Positions 42,260-52,255 of a stretch of DNA of 64,000 nt are shown here, one piece after another. Position 1 is the stretch's first letter; each line of letters starts with the position of its first letter. The position numbers and the translations under genes were made by a program. The notes under the pieces are model-generated. The model was not told the DNA's origin, did no database searches, and saw nothing but the letters and a program-made list of their open reading frames with translations. Source of the DNA: Paenibacillus mangrovi (lineage in GTDB: Bacteria > Bacillota > Bacilli > Paenibacillales > Paenibacillaceae); assembly GCF_022898935.1 (NCBI RefSeq), contig NZ_JALIRP010000006.1:186001-250000 (forward strand). The letters run 5' to 3'.

Positions 42260-43338
42260 TGAGCAAATTATTTAAGATTTTTAACGTTAACAGCCTCCTG
42301 GTGCCGCTGGTATCCATTATCTTGGGTCTCATTGTAGGTGCTATCGTTATGCTGGTCGGTGGTTATGATCCGCTGCTTGCGTACAGTTCTCTTTTTACTA
42401 CCGTTTTTGGCAATGTGTATGATTTCGGGGAAGCCATCCGCGAAATTACGCCGCTCATTATGACAGGTCTCGCGGTTGCATTTGCATTCCGTGCGGGCTT
42501 GTTTAACATCGGTGCTGAAGGACAGTATATCGTTGGAATGACAGCTGCTACAGCGGTAGGTATTAAAATAACAGGTCTTCCAATCGTTGTGCATGCACTC
42601 GTAGCCATTATTGCAGGTGGACTTGCCGGTGGGATCTGGGCCGGTATTACCGGCTACCTGAAAGCCAAACGGGGCGTGAATGAGGTTATTATCTCGATTA
42701 TGTTGAACTGGACTGCCCTGTATTTCAGTAATTACATCGTGAGTACTTTCTTACTTGAGAAGGGTCAGCAAAGATCTCAGGAAATTCAAGATACTGCTTC
42801 AATTTCCATGGCTTGGCTGTCTTCTGCATTTGATAATGCGCGAATGCACTGGGGAACTCTTATTGCTATTTTGGCAGCTGTCTTTTTCTATATATACATG
42901 TGGAAGAGTAAACAGGGTTATGAACTTCGAGCTGTAGGACACAATGGTGATGCGGCCCGATATGCCGGGATGAATGTCAAGAAGAATATCGTTAAAGCGA
43001 TGTTCATCAGTGGTGTCTTTGCCGGTTTGGGCGGTGCGTTCCAGGTACTGGGCGTATTCCATTATCAAGCGATCTTTACAGGCTCGCCAGGTGTGGGCTT
43101 TGACGGCATCGCGGTTGCGCTGATCGGTATGAACCATCCGTTCGGAATTTTGTTGTCCGCTTCGCTGTTCGGCGTGCTGACTTACGGTTCTGCAGGTATG
43201 AGCTTTGGTGCTGATGTACCACCTGAAATTACACGTATCGTTATCGGTTCGATCATATTCTTCATTGCTGCACAAGGCATTGTACGCTGGGTTCTTAAGC
43301 CCTTTTATCTTAAGCGCAAGAAAGAGAAGGTGTTGTAA
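42259..43338 (+). CDS. nupP: Nucleoside ABC transporter permease
   Basis: A 359-residue permease with about eight to nine membrane spans. The family features are GLAVAFAFRAGLFNIGAEGQYIVGMTAATAVG, a cytoplasmic loop with NEVIISIMLNWTALYFSNYI, and GHNGDAARYAGMNVKKNIVKAMFISGVFAGLGGAFQVLG. The last is the EAA-like loop that contacts the ATPase. Overlaps nupO by one base and is followed directly by nupQ with no gap. The basic C-terminal tail (KPFYLKRKKEKVL) lies in the cytoplasm. Confidence 0.92.
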   Translation: MSKLFKIFNVNSLLVPLVSIILGLIVGAIVMLVGGYDPLLAYSSLFTTVFGNVYDFGEAIREITPLIMTGLAVAFAFRAGLFNIGAEGQYIVGMTAATAVGIKITGLPIVVHALVAIIAGGLAGGIWAGITGYLKAKRGVNEVIISIMLNWTALYFSNYIVSTFLLEKGQQRSQEIQDTASISMAWLSSAFDNARMHWGTLIAILAAVFFYIYMWKSKQGYELRAVGHNGDAARYAGMNVKKNIVKAMFISGVFAGLGGAFQVLGVFHYQAIFTGSPGVGFDGIAVALIGMNHPFGILLSASLFGVLTYGSAGMSFGADVPPEITRIVIGSIIFFIAAQGIVRWVLKPFYLKRKKEKVL

Positions 43339-44301
43339 ATGGATTGGATGACAACAATCGGCCAGCTGATTAATACGACGCTTGTATTTTCAACGGCGCT
43401 CATCTTTGCTGCCTTAGGCGGCATCTTCTCTGAACGTTCGGGTGTAATCAATATTGGTATTGAAGGTTTAATGACTTTCGGTGCGTTTGCCGCAGGTGTA
43501 GCAACCTTTTATGCGGAGAATGCAGGGATGGGCGCGGCCTCTCCGTATATCGGTTTGCTGGCTGCTGTGGTCATGGGGATCATCGCATCCCTGATTCATG
43601 CCGTCGCTTCCATCACGTTTAAGGCAGATCAGGTTGTTAGTGGCGTTGTTATTAACTTTTTGGCGGCAGGAAGCACGCTGTACATGGTTAAACTGTTGTT
43701 TGACGGTGCAGGTGAAACGCCGCTGCTGAAGGAAGGTCTGGACAAATGGGCCGTCCCGCTGCTGTCGAAAATTCCGATTATCGGCGAAGGTCTTTTTAAT
43801 AACTATCCGACAACCTATTTGGCAATTATTTTAGTGCTGGTATCCTTTTATGTGCTCTACAAGACTTCGTTTGGTCTTCGTCTCCGTGCGGTCGGCGAAC
43901 ATCCGAGTGCTGCGGACACGGTAGGTGTTAAAGTACAGCGGATGCGTTACATCGGCGTTATCGTGAGCGGTGCGCTGGCTGCGCTTGGAGGTGCAACCAT
44001 TACGCTGACTACGACCAGCACGTTCTCGCATAATACGATTTCAGGTCAAGGCTTTATCGCTATTGCTGCGATGATTTTCGGTAAGTGGAATCCGCTTGGA
44101 GCATTCGGAGCAGCCGTATTTTTCGGCTTTTCCCAGGCGATCGGCAACTACTTCCAGTTGTTTTCGTGGTCCAAAGATATTCCTCAGGAATTTATCTACA
44201 TGCTGCCTTATGTACTTACGGTTGTTGTACTCGTGGCTGCCGTCGGGAAATCATCCGCACCTGCCGCACTGGGGGAACCGTACGATCCGGGCAAGCGTTA
44301 A
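43339..44301 (+). CDS. nupQ: Nucleoside ABC transporter permease
   Basis: A 320-residue permease, the partner of NupP. Family segments are TALIFAALGGIFSERSGVINIGIEGLMTFGAFAAGVATF and LRLRAVGEHPSAADTVGVKVQRMRYIGVIVSGALAALGGATITL. About eight spans are predicted. It begins at the base after the nupP stop, with AGAGAAGGTGTTG inside nupP as ribosome binding site. The terminator at 44330 closes the four-gene operon. Confidence 0.92.
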   Translation: MDWMTTIGQLINTTLVFSTALIFAALGGIFSERSGVINIGIEGLMTFGAFAAGVATFYAENAGMGAASPYIGLLAAVVMGIIASLIHAVASITFKADQVVSGVVINFLAAGSTLYMVKLLFDGAGETPLLKEGLDKWAVPLLSKIPIIGEGLFNNYPTTYLAIILVLVSFYVLYKTSFGLRLRAVGEHPSAADTVGVKVQRMRYIGVIVSGALAALGGATITLTTTSTFSHNTISGQGFIAIAAMIFGKWNPLGAFGAAVFFGFSQAIGNYFQLFSWSKDIPQEFIYMLPYVLTVVVLVAAVGKSSAPAALGEPYDPGKR

Positions 44302-44329
44302 TCAAAAAACGAATCAAGTCATGGCAAAG

Positions 44330-44366
44330 AGGCTGCATTCCATCATTTTGGGATGCGGCCTTTTTT
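44330..44366 (+). terminator. Terminator of nupNOPQ
   Basis: AGGCTGCATTCC pairs with GGGATGCGGCCT (two wobble or mismatch positions) and is followed by six Ts. Confidence 0.8.
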
Positions 44367-44386
44367 GTATCTATAAAATCTATATA

Positions 44387-44454
44387 TTTTCGGGGTCCCC
44401 GCAAAGTACCTGAATCGGCTGCGAAGCCAGGCCCCACTTTGTGGGGGTATTTTC
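44387..44454 (+). repeat. Intergenic repeat, family B, copy 1
   Basis: This 68-base block folds into three small hairpins: CGGGG-T-CCCCG, GGCT-GCGA-AGCC (a GNRA-type loop) and CCCCAC-TTT-GTGGGG, followed by TATTTT. A related block (about 70 percent similar by eye) lies at 49500-49567 before leuA. It is not part of any ORF. Confidence 0.6.
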
Positions 44455-44577
44455 TAAATACACTTTTCCGGGCGTAAAGAGTGGGCCCCAAACTTAATGG
44501 TACATCGGGCTATGGAACAAGCGCTTTAGTGATTTGCGGAATAGACTGCTATTGAACACATTTGGAGGAGGGATTTC

Positions 44578-44946
44578 ATGCAACAGTCTGTTACCCGTAA
44601 ACAAGCACAAAAGCTGATAGGTCAACATATAGTGGCTGTCAAAAAAGACGGCAGCCTCGTTACCGGCAAACTTGTTCGCATATCTGGCAACCGCTTGATT
44701 CTTCAGCGCACCAAGGGAAAAAACGTACAAACCAAGGCGATAATTCCTCTCGTCTTGTTCGATCTTTTGGCTATCGGCACAGCTCCATTTGCAGGCGGCT
44801 TCGGCTCCGGATTTGGCTACGGCCCTGGACTTGGCTTCGGCGCCCCCGGAATTGGCATCGCCCCCGGAATTGGCTACGGTCCCGGCCCCGTTCCGTACGG
44901 CTATGGAGGTTTTCCAAAACACCCGGGAGGACATGGATTTTATTAA
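44578..44946 (+). CDS. Gly-rich protein, spore-coat-like, with Sm-like N-terminal half
   Basis: A 122-residue protein. Residues 1-60 (TRKQAQKLIGQHIVAVKKDGSLVTGKLVRISGNRLILQRTKGKNV) resemble the five-strand Sm-like/YqfQ-type beta module. Residues 70-122 form a low-complexity tail of Gly, Pro, Phe and Tyr (FGSGFGYGPGLGFGAPGIGIAPG...), as in spore coat and exosporium proteins of Bacillales. GGAGGAGG lies just before the ATG. The coat role is inferred from composition only. Confidence 0.65.
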   Translation: MQQSVTRKQAQKLIGQHIVAVKKDGSLVTGKLVRISGNRLILQRTKGKNVQTKAIIPLVLFDLLAIGTAPFAGGFGSGFGYGPGLGFGAPGIGIAPGIGYGPGPVPYGYGGFPKHPGGHGFY

Positions 44947-44980
44947 GATAATTTCCCGTTAAAAACGTCCTGTCAACTGT

Positions 44981-45001
44981 AAAATGACATCGTCATTTTT
45001 G
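44981..45001. terminator. Intrinsic terminator between convergent genes
   Basis: AAAATGAC pairs with GTCATTTT around ATC and is followed by T, giving a compact stem just before the convergent acetyltransferase gene. Confidence 0.6.
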
Positions 45002-45006
45002 AACGG

Positions 45007-45453
45007 TTAAAGCGTTTTTTCCAGCTCATGACATTGATTTTGAGTGTGGTATCGTAATGCAACATAACCCAGCTTTTTGTAAAAAGATAAGCCGCCGGCG
45101 TTACCGGCATCAACCATGACTTTGGACCGCTTGCACCCGCGTGACGCCGCGAATTTTTCAGCTTGAACCATCAACGTATTGCCCCATTTTTTGCGTTGCG
45201 ATTCGGGTGCGACGGCCAACATATCGATATAGAGCAGCTCGCCATGCATGAAAAAATGCACAAAACCAATCGGATTATCCTCGTAACGTTGGCAGGCGAT
45301 CAAGGTGATGCCACGGCCCAGTCTTTTGGGGATTTCCTTGCGTACGGCTTCGATCTGAACAGGGTTTAAATGTGAGAGTGGGACAAGTTGAGAATCAATA
45401 TACCGCATAATGAACTCGTCGTCTTGTTTGGGCCTCCGATACCTGATCATCAC
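45007..45453 (-). CDS. GNAT family N-acetyltransferase
   Basis: A 148-residue acetyltransferase. The acetyl-CoA motif is LAVAPESQRKKWGNTLMVQAEKFA, where QRKKWG replaces the usual Q/RxxGxG/A; the loss of the first Gly is unusual. It is followed by VDAGNAGGLSFYKKLGYVALRYH, the normal C-terminal strand. GTG start at 45453 with GGGAGG six bases upstream. Divergent from the T-box region of ilvB. Substrate unknown. Confidence 0.78.
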   Translation of the reverse strand: MMIRYRRPKQDDEFIMRYIDSQLVPLSHLNPVQIEAVRKEIPKRLGRGITLIACQRYEDNPIGFVHFFMHGELLYIDMLAVAPESQRKKWGNTLMVQAEKFAASRGCKRSKVMVDAGNAGGLSFYKKLGYVALRYHTQNQCHELEKTL

Positions 45454-45575
45454 GTCTGTCCTCCCTTCAAGATGGACTTCATCAAAAGTGAATTTATGCC
45501 ATCATATGAGGGAAGTATGAAGTCTGTGTTTAGACGGAAGTCGGGAATGATTTCCTGCTTTTAAAAATATGGGTA

Positions 45576-45605
45576 TTGACTTTTAAGTTCGATGGATCAT
45601 ATAAT
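45576..45605 (+). promoter_or_regulatory. Promoter of the ilv-leu operon
   Basis: TTGACT (45576-45581), an 18-base spacer and a perfect TATAAT (45600-45605). Transcription would start near 45612, about 30 bases before the T-box. Confidence 0.8.
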
Positions 45606-45640
45606 GTGTCTAAACATTTTAACGAATATATCGTGATCGG

Positions 45641-45975
45641 CAATGAAGAGGACGAAGTTTAAAGGGCCCTTTTGCTCAGAGAGTGTGAGGAGTTGCTGCA
45701 ACCTCCACCAAAATCCCTTTTATACGAGCTCACCTCGGAGCTGTTCTCCTGAAACGCGTTAAAGCGCCTATTAGGGAGAATCGTCAAGTCCACGTTACGG
45801 GCTTAGGGTATGGGGAAACGGCTGACTCTCTGAAGAGTATCGATCCTTATTTTCTATACCTGATGAGGCCTAGTATCGTGAGATGCATGGCAAATATGGG
45901 TGGTACCACGGAAGCACAACCTTTCGTCCCTCACGCAGAATCATTCTGTGTGAAGGACGGAAGGTTTTTTGTTTT
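45641..45975 (+). promoter_or_regulatory. T-box riboswitch of ilvB-ilvH-ilvC-leuA
   Basis: The conserved T-box sequence TGGGTGGTACCACGG is at 45897-45911, and a long terminator stem (arms beginning AACCTT at 45918 and ending AAGGTT at 45966, then TTTTTT) follows. Stem I is recognisable upstream (CAGAGAG, then GAGCTCACCTCGGAGCTG). The codon in the specifier position appears to be CTC (45729-45731), i.e. Leu, which fits an operon that ends in leuA. Uncharged tRNA-Leu would then favour the antiterminator and turn on branched-chain synthesis. The specifier was placed by eye. Confidence 0.88.
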
Positions 45976-46020
45976 TATTGCATGTTACATGTATGTAAAT
46001 TATGAGGAGGAGGATGACTG

Positions 46021-47766
46021 ATGAGCGCGCAAATTCCTGAAGTGCGGTCTACAGAACAACTACGTGAGAAATGGATGAAGCCGGAAGTCATTACCGGTTC
46101 GGAGATATTGCTTCGCAGCCTTTTACTCGAAGGCGTTGAGTGTGTTTTCGGATATCCAGGCGGGGCAGTACTTTATATTTACGATGCGATGTATGGATTT
46201 GAGGATTTCAATCATGTGCTGACTCGTCATGAGCAGGGAGCAATTCATGCGGCAGACGGTTATGCAAGAGCCAGCGGCAAAGTCGGCGTATGTATTGCAA
46301 CGTCGGGACCAGGGGCGACAAATCTGGTCACAGGAATTGCTACAGCTTACATGGATTCCGTTCCTCTGGTTGTTATTACCGGCAACGTGGCCACAACCCT
46401 GATCGGAACCGATGCTTTCCAGGAAGCGGATATTACCGGCATCACGATGCCGATTACGAAGCACAGCTACCTGGTCAGAGACGTAAAGGAGCTGCCGCGA
46501 ATCATTCATGAAGCATTCCATATCGCTTCGACCGGTCGGAAAGGTCCGGTACTGATCGACATTCCGAAGGATGTTTCAGCAGCTTTGACTTTGTTTGAGC
46601 CCAGCAGCGACGCGGTAAACCTCCGGGGTTACAACCCGCGGATGGTGCCTAATAAGCTCCAGCTCGACAAATTAGTGCAGGCAATCGAGGACGCTGAACG
46701 TCCGATGATCCTGGCAGGCGGAGGGGTTATCTACTCTGGAGGCCATGAAGCTCTGTATGAATTTGTGAAACGGACAGAAATTCCAATCACGACGACGCTT
46801 CTTGGACTTGGCGCCTTCCCGAGCGGTCATGAGTTGTGGACGGGAATGCCGGGAATGCACGGAACATACACGTCGAACATGGCTATTCAGAAGTCGGATC
46901 TTCTGATCAACATCGGCGCTCGTTTCGATGACCGGGTAACAGGGAAGCTGAACGGATTTGCTCCTCATGCCAAGATTGTGCATATCGACATCGATCCGGC
47001 AGAAATCGGCAAGAACGTTCCGACCGACATCCCGATTGTCGGCGATGTGAAGACGGTACTGGAAATGCTTAATCCGGAAGTGAAACGTGCAGCCAAAGCG
47101 GATGCCTGGAGAACCTGGATTCAGCAGATGAAAATGGAGCAGCCATACCGTTATCAGGATTCCGATTCCGTGCTCAAGCCTCAGTGGATCATCGAAATGC
47201 TCAACGATACGACAAACGGCGAAGCGATCGTGACGACAGACGTTGGCCAGCATCAAATGTGGGCCGCGCAGTATTACAAATTCAACCAGCCGCGCTCATG
47301 GATCACATCCGGTGGCCTCGGAACGATGGGCTTTGGATTGCCTTCCGCTATTGGTGCTCAGATGGCACATCCGGAACGGCTCGTTATCTCCGTAAATGGT
47401 GACGGCGGAATGCAGATGTGCTCGCAGGAGCTCGCCATCTGCGCAATCAATAACATTCCGGTCAAAGTTGTGATTATCAACAATCAGGTGCTTGGCATGG
47501 TTCGTCAGTGGCAGGAGCTGATTTACGATAACCGTTACAGCCATATTGATCTGGCAGGCAGCCCTGATTTCGTGAAATTGGCGGAGGCCTACGGTGTCAA
47601 AGGACTGCGTGCGACGAACAAGGAAGAAGCACGTAAAGCTTGGGCGGAAGCGCTTGAAACGCCCGGACCAGTCGTTGTCGACTTCGTGGTAAGTAAGGAT
47701 GAAAACGTGTACCCGATGGTAACTCAAGGCTCGACCATTGATCAAATGTTGTTGGGAGATGCATAA
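46021..47766 (+). CDS. ilvB: Acetolactate synthase large subunit
   Basis: A 581-residue ThDP/FAD enzyme that makes 2-acetolactate and 2-aceto-2-hydroxybutyrate, first common step of valine, leucine and isoleucine synthesis. The ThDP-activating Glu lies in HEQGAIHAADGYARASGKVG. Then come GPGATNLVTGIATAYMDSVPLVVITG and PITKHSYLVRD. The ThDP-binding GDGGMQMCSQELAICAINNIPVKVVIINN completes the family pattern. The short N-terminal extension before VITGSEILLRSLL is normal. First gene behind the T-box; ilvH starts 2 bp after its stop. Confidence 0.96.
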   Translation: MSAQIPEVRSTEQLREKWMKPEVITGSEILLRSLLLEGVECVFGYPGGAVLYIYDAMYGFEDFNHVLTRHEQGAIHAADGYARASGKVGVCIATSGPGATNLVTGIATAYMDSVPLVVITGNVATTLIGTDAFQEADITGITMPITKHSYLVRDVKELPRIIHEAFHIASTGRKGPVLIDIPKDVSAALTLFEPSSDAVNLRGYNPRMVPNKLQLDKLVQAIEDAERPMILAGGGVIYSGGHEALYEFVKRTEIPITTTLLGLGAFPSGHELWTGMPGMHGTYTSNMAIQKSDLLINIGARFDDRVTGKLNGFAPHAKIVHIDIDPAEIGKNVPTDIPIVGDVKTVLEMLNPEVKRAAKADAWRTWIQQMKMEQPYRYQDSDSVLKPQWIIEMLNDTTNGEAIVTTDVGQHQMWAAQYYKFNQPRSWITSGGLGTMGFGLPSAIGAQMAHPERLVISVNGDGGMQMCSQELAICAINNIPVKVVIINNQVLGMVRQWQELIYDNRYSHIDLAGSPDFVKLAEAYGVKGLRATNKEEARKAWAEALETPGPVVVDFVVSKDENVYPMVTQGSTIDQMLLGDA

Positions 47767-47768
47767 AT

Positions 47769-48254
47769 ATGAGTACGAGACATACCATTGCCATTCTAGT
47801 AAATGACCAGCCGGGCGTTTTGCAAAGAGTATCAGGCCTGTTTGGAAGACGTGGATACAATATTGAAAGTATCACCGTAGGACAATCGGAGGAGGCGGGG
47901 CTCTCGCGGATGGTTATCGTAACCACCGGTGATGAGCAGACATTGGAACAAATTGAGAAGCAGCTCTACAAGCTGATCGATGTTATCAAAGTCATCAACC
48001 TCAGCGTAAGCCCTATGGTAGCTCGGGAGCTAGCGCTCATTAAAGTCAACGCAGAGCCTGCGGAGCGTCCCGAAATTATGGGTGTCGTGGAAACCTTCCG
48101 AGCTTCGGTGGTAGACATTGGCAGCCATAACCTGATGGTACAGGTGGTAGGAGATACCACCAAAATCGATGCGATGATTGAACTTCTTAAGCCTTATGGC
48201 ATCCGTGAGCTATCCCGTACAGGCGTGACCGCAATGATTCGTGGAAATGTATAA
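47769..48254 (+). CDS. ilvH: Acetolactate synthase small (regulatory) subunit
   Basis: A 161-residue regulatory subunit. The N-terminal ACT domain (RHTIAILVNDQPGVLQRVSGLFGRRGYNIESITVGQSEEAGLSRMVIVT) carries the valine feedback site in this family. A C-terminal ACT-like half (PEIMGVVETFRASVVDIGSHNLMVQVVGD) completes it. Only two bases separate it from ilvB, so it is translated with it. A long hairpin follows before ilvC. Confidence 0.95.
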   Translation: MSTRHTIAILVNDQPGVLQRVSGLFGRRGYNIESITVGQSEEAGLSRMVIVTTGDEQTLEQIEKQLYKLIDVIKVINLSVSPMVARELALIKVNAEPAERPEIMGVVETFRASVVDIGSHNLMVQVVGDTTKIDAMIELLKPYGIRELSRTGVTAMIRGNV

Positions 48255-49397
<1,143 letters not shown>

Positions 49398-49446
49398 TCA
49401 TATTTATACGATAATGAGCCTTTTCCCGCTGGGAAAAAGAGATCTC

Positions 49447-49487
49447 TTTTCGATGCGGCCGTGCACATGCGTGAGCCGCATCGAAAG
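49447..49487 (-). other. GC-rich hairpin between ilvC and leuA
   Basis: TTTCGATGCGGC pairs perfectly with GCCGCATCGAAA (12 base pairs). A smaller TTTTCCC-GCT-GGGAAAA hairpin (49421-49437) precedes it. On the minus strand the stem is followed by T-rich sequence, so it could act as a terminator against antisense transcription. On the plus strand it could protect or cut the operon mRNA. Confidence 0.55.
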
Positions 49488-49499
49488 TTTATAAGACTA

Positions 49500-49567
49500 T
49501 TTTTCGGGAGCCCCGGAGCGTATTTGGAAGGCCTCGAAGCAGAAGCTCCACTTTGTGAAGTTATTTT
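49500..49567 (+). repeat. Intergenic repeat, family B, copy 2
   Basis: It is similar to the block at 44387-44454 over about 68 bases, ending CTCCACTTTGTGAAG and TTATTTT, and lies just before the leuA ribosome binding site. The hairpins are more worn than in copy 1. Confidence 0.55.
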
Positions 49568-49602
49568 GAGAGGTTTATGAATGATAAGGAGGTGCCTTGG
49601 AC

Positions 49603-51144
49603 TTGCGGAAAATTTATGTATTTGACACAACATTGCGCGACGGGGAGCAGTCTCCAGGCGTGAACCTGAATACCCGTGAGAAGCTCGAAATTGCATATCA
49701 GTTGGAGAAACTGGGCATTGACCGGATGGAAGCGGGTTTTCCTGCAGCATCTCCTGGGGATCTGGCGGCTGTAAACGCAGTAGCCAAAGCGGTGAAAAAC
49801 GTGACGGTAATCGGATTATCCCGCTCCAGAGAGCATGACATTGATGCTGTACGTGAAGCATTGATCGGAGCCCAGGATCCTTGTATTCATATTTTCCTGG
49901 CGACATCGCCGATCCACCGGAAGCATAAGCTTCGGATGGAGAAGCACCAGGTGCTGGAAACGGCGCAATCGGCTTTGCGTTATGCGAAGAAATATTTTTC
50001 CAAGATCGAATTTTCCCTAGAGGATGCCGGACGTACGGAGCTAGACTTCATGGTGGAGATGGTGTCCATGGCCGTGAATGAAGGCGTGAAGGTCGTGAAT
50101 ATTCCGGATACGGTAGGTTACTTGAACCCGTCGGAATACGGTGCAATCTTCAAACACCTGAAAGAAAATGTTCCGGATATCGAAAAGGTACAGCTCAGCG
50201 CACATTGTCACAATGACCTGGGAATGGCGACAGCCAATACGCTTGCCGCGATTCAAAACGGTGCTGATCAGATTGAAGGTACGATTAACGGCATTGGTGA
50301 ACGCGCAGGCAACACAGCGATTGAGGAAATCGCGATGGCTTTGGAGACCCGTCAGGAGTTCTTCGGCGCCAAGACTTCGCTCAATCTGTCCGAAATTTCC
50401 CGAACGAGCCGCTTGGTCAGCAAGCTGACAGGCATGGTCGTTCCAGGCAATAAAGCGATTGTCGGAGCGAATGCTTTTGCCCATGAATCTGGTATCCACC
50501 AGGACGGCATGCTGAAAGAGAAAACGACGTACGAGATCATGACTCCAGAGACCATCGGACTGAAGGAAAGCAAGCTGGTACTAGGCAAGCATTCCGGACG
50601 CCATGCTTTCCGCGAAAAGTTGCAGGATATGGGCTATGAGCTGGATGAGCAGCAGCTGAATCAGGCCTTCAGCAGATTCAAGGAGCTTGCGGACAAGAAG
50701 AAGGAGGTCTCCGATGACGACATTATGGCTCTCGTCGAAGAGAAGCTGATCGACACTCCGGAGGTCTACAAACTGGAAACGATCTATGTCACCTATGGGA
50801 ACCGTTCGGTGCCTACAGCCAAGGTGCGTATAATCAAGGACCAGGAGCAGGAACTGGAAGAGGAAGCAGAAGGCAATGGTTCGGTAGATGCCATCTACAA
50901 TGCTGTCGATAAAGCGACAGGAGAAGAAGTAACCTTGTCTGACTACTCGATCAAATCCGTTTCTCGCGGTAAGGATGCCCAAGGTGAAGTGCATGTCGTT
51001 CTCACTCAGAACGATGTTTCTGCGCAAGGCCGCGGACTCAGTACGGATATTTTGGAAGCAAGCGCCCGTGCTTACGTGGATGCGCTGAACCAGCTGATCG
51101 AAAAACGCAAAACATTCAGCAGAAGAGAACGCGCAAGCTTGTAA
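49603..51144 (+). CDS. leuA: 2-isopropylmalate synthase
   Basis: A 513-residue enzyme that commits 2-ketoisovalerate to leucine. The DRE-TIM motif is IYVFDTTLRDGEQSPGVNLN, and the metal-binding HxH region is LSAHCHNDLGMATANTLAA. GIHQDGMLKEKTTYEIMTPETIGLKESKLVLGKHSGRHAF is the typical junction, and the C-terminal LeuA dimer domain binds leucine. TTG start at 49603, eight bases after AAGGAGGTG; a TTG at 49597 is only two bases from that site and unlikely. Last gene of the ilv block before the terminator at 51182. Confidence 0.96.
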   Translation: MRKIYVFDTTLRDGEQSPGVNLNTREKLEIAYQLEKLGIDRMEAGFPAASPGDLAAVNAVAKAVKNVTVIGLSRSREHDIDAVREALIGAQDPCIHIFLATSPIHRKHKLRMEKHQVLETAQSALRYAKKYFSKIEFSLEDAGRTELDFMVEMVSMAVNEGVKVVNIPDTVGYLNPSEYGAIFKHLKENVPDIEKVQLSAHCHNDLGMATANTLAAIQNGADQIEGTINGIGERAGNTAIEEIAMALETRQEFFGAKTSLNLSEISRTSRLVSKLTGMVVPGNKAIVGANAFAHESGIHQDGMLKEKTTYEIMTPETIGLKESKLVLGKHSGRHAFREKLQDMGYELDEQQLNQAFSRFKELADKKKEVSDDDIMALVEEKLIDTPEVYKLETIYVTYGNRSVPTAKVRIIKDQEQELEEEAEGNGSVDAIYNAVDKATGEEVTLSDYSIKSVSRGKDAQGEVHVVLTQNDVSAQGRGLSTDILEASARAYVDALNQLIEKRKTFSRRERASL

Positions 51145-51181
51145 GAGTTCTGGAGAAAACCTTGTAAGCAGATATACCTAA

Positions 51182-51221
51182 AGGCAGATCGCTAAAAATT
51201 ATAGCGGTCTGCCTTTGTTCT
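51182..51221 (+). terminator. Terminator of the ilvB-leuA operon
   Basis: AGGCAGATCGCT pairs with AGCGGTCTGCCT, with one wobble position, and is followed by TTGTTCTTTTT. Confidence 0.85.
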
Positions 51222-51268
51222 TTTTGGGAGGATTTCATGACGTCCTGCATTGCAATGGATAAATAGGA

Positions 51269-52255
51269 TTACCAGGCATAGGCTTCCGGAGCTTCACCGC
51301 CGGGTCCCGGGAAGATCTCATCCAGCCGTTTCAGTACGGATTCGTCCAGCGTGATGTCTGTTACGCGCAAAGAGCTTTCCAGCTGTTCCAGCGTACGTGG
51401 ACCGATAATCGGTGCCGTAACGGCAGGGTGCATCAGCAGCCAGGCGAGTGCTACACTGTCCTGAGGTTCGCCAAGTTCGTTGCATAGCTCCGCGAAGGCT
51501 TCCAGCTGTACACGGTGTTTTTCAATCTTTTTCGGGTTATTGCCACTGCGGGTTCCTTCCAGCTTTTTCAGTGCATTACGTCCCAGCATGCCGCCGTCAA
51601 GCGGACTCCAAGGGATGACACCGAGCCCCATTTCTTTGGCGGCAGGCAGAACCTCAAGCTCAGGCAAGCGGCAGCTCAAGTTGTATTTATGCTGTTCTGC
51701 AACAAGGCCGAGGAAATGACGATTTTGTGCTTTGCACTGTGCCTGCGCAATCTGCCAGCCGGCAAAGTTGCTGGAACCGACATAGCCGATTTTTCCTTGA
51801 GAAACAGCAAGCTCAAAAGCTCCCCACAGTTCGTCCCAGGATACGCTCCGGTCAACATGATGCATCTGGTACAGCTCGATGTGGTCTGTTTGCAGACGTT
51901 TCAGCGAGCCTTCGAGGTGGCGGCGGATTTTGTAGGAGGACAAGCCTTCCGGGCCGTTCGGGCCATCAGCTAGATCATGCATATCTCCATGGACCTTGGT
52001 TGCAAGCACAACCTTTTCACGCCGACTTCCGCCTTGAGCGAACCAGCGGCCGATAATGGTTTCCGTCAGACCGGCGTTTTGTCCCCAACCGTAAATGTTG
52101 GCGGTGTCAAAAAACTGGATTCCTGCGTCTAGGGCAGCATCCATAATTCGGAAAGCTTCCTTTTCATCCGTTGCGGGGCCAAAATTCATGGTTCCCAGGC
52201 ATAAGCGGCTGACTTTCAGACCTGATTTACCGAGATAGGTGTATTGCAAAATCAT
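51269..52255 (-). CDS. Aldo/keto reductase
   Basis: A 328-residue NADPH-dependent oxidoreductase of the AKR superfamily. The catalytic tetrad is visible as Asp and Tyr in FFDTANIYGWGQN, Lys in VVLATKVHG, and His in LYQMHHVDRS. The C-terminal cofactor region contains ALAWLLMHPAVTAPIIGPRTLEQLESSL. The sequence YTYLGKSGLKVSRLCLGTMNFG is typical of the YajO/Tas-like subgroup. AAGGAGTGA precedes the ATG closely. It lies on the minus strand and separates leuA from leuB. Confidence 0.87.
   Translation of the reverse strand: MILQYTYLGKSGLKVSRLCLGTMNFGPATDEKEAFRIMDAALDAGIQFFDTANIYGWGQNAGLTETIIGRWFAQGGSRREKVVLATKVHGDMHDLADGPNGPEGLSSYKIRRHLEGSLKRLQTDHIELYQMHHVDRSVSWDELWGAFELAVSQGKIGYVGSSNFAGWQIAQAQCKAQNRHFLGLVAEQHKYNLSCRLPELEVLPAAKEMGLGVIPWSPLDGGMLGRNALKKLEGTRSGNNPKKIEKHRVQLEAFAELCNELGEPQDSVALAWLLMHPAVTAPIIGPRTLEQLESSLRVTDITLDESVLKRLDEIFPGPGGEAPEAYAW

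Noticed and set aside
44962..45001. Possible reverse-strand copy of repeat family A (AAAAACGTC then TGTCAACTGT)
   Set aside because: Only short stretches agree, and the sequence is better explained as the terminator hairpin at 44981-45001.
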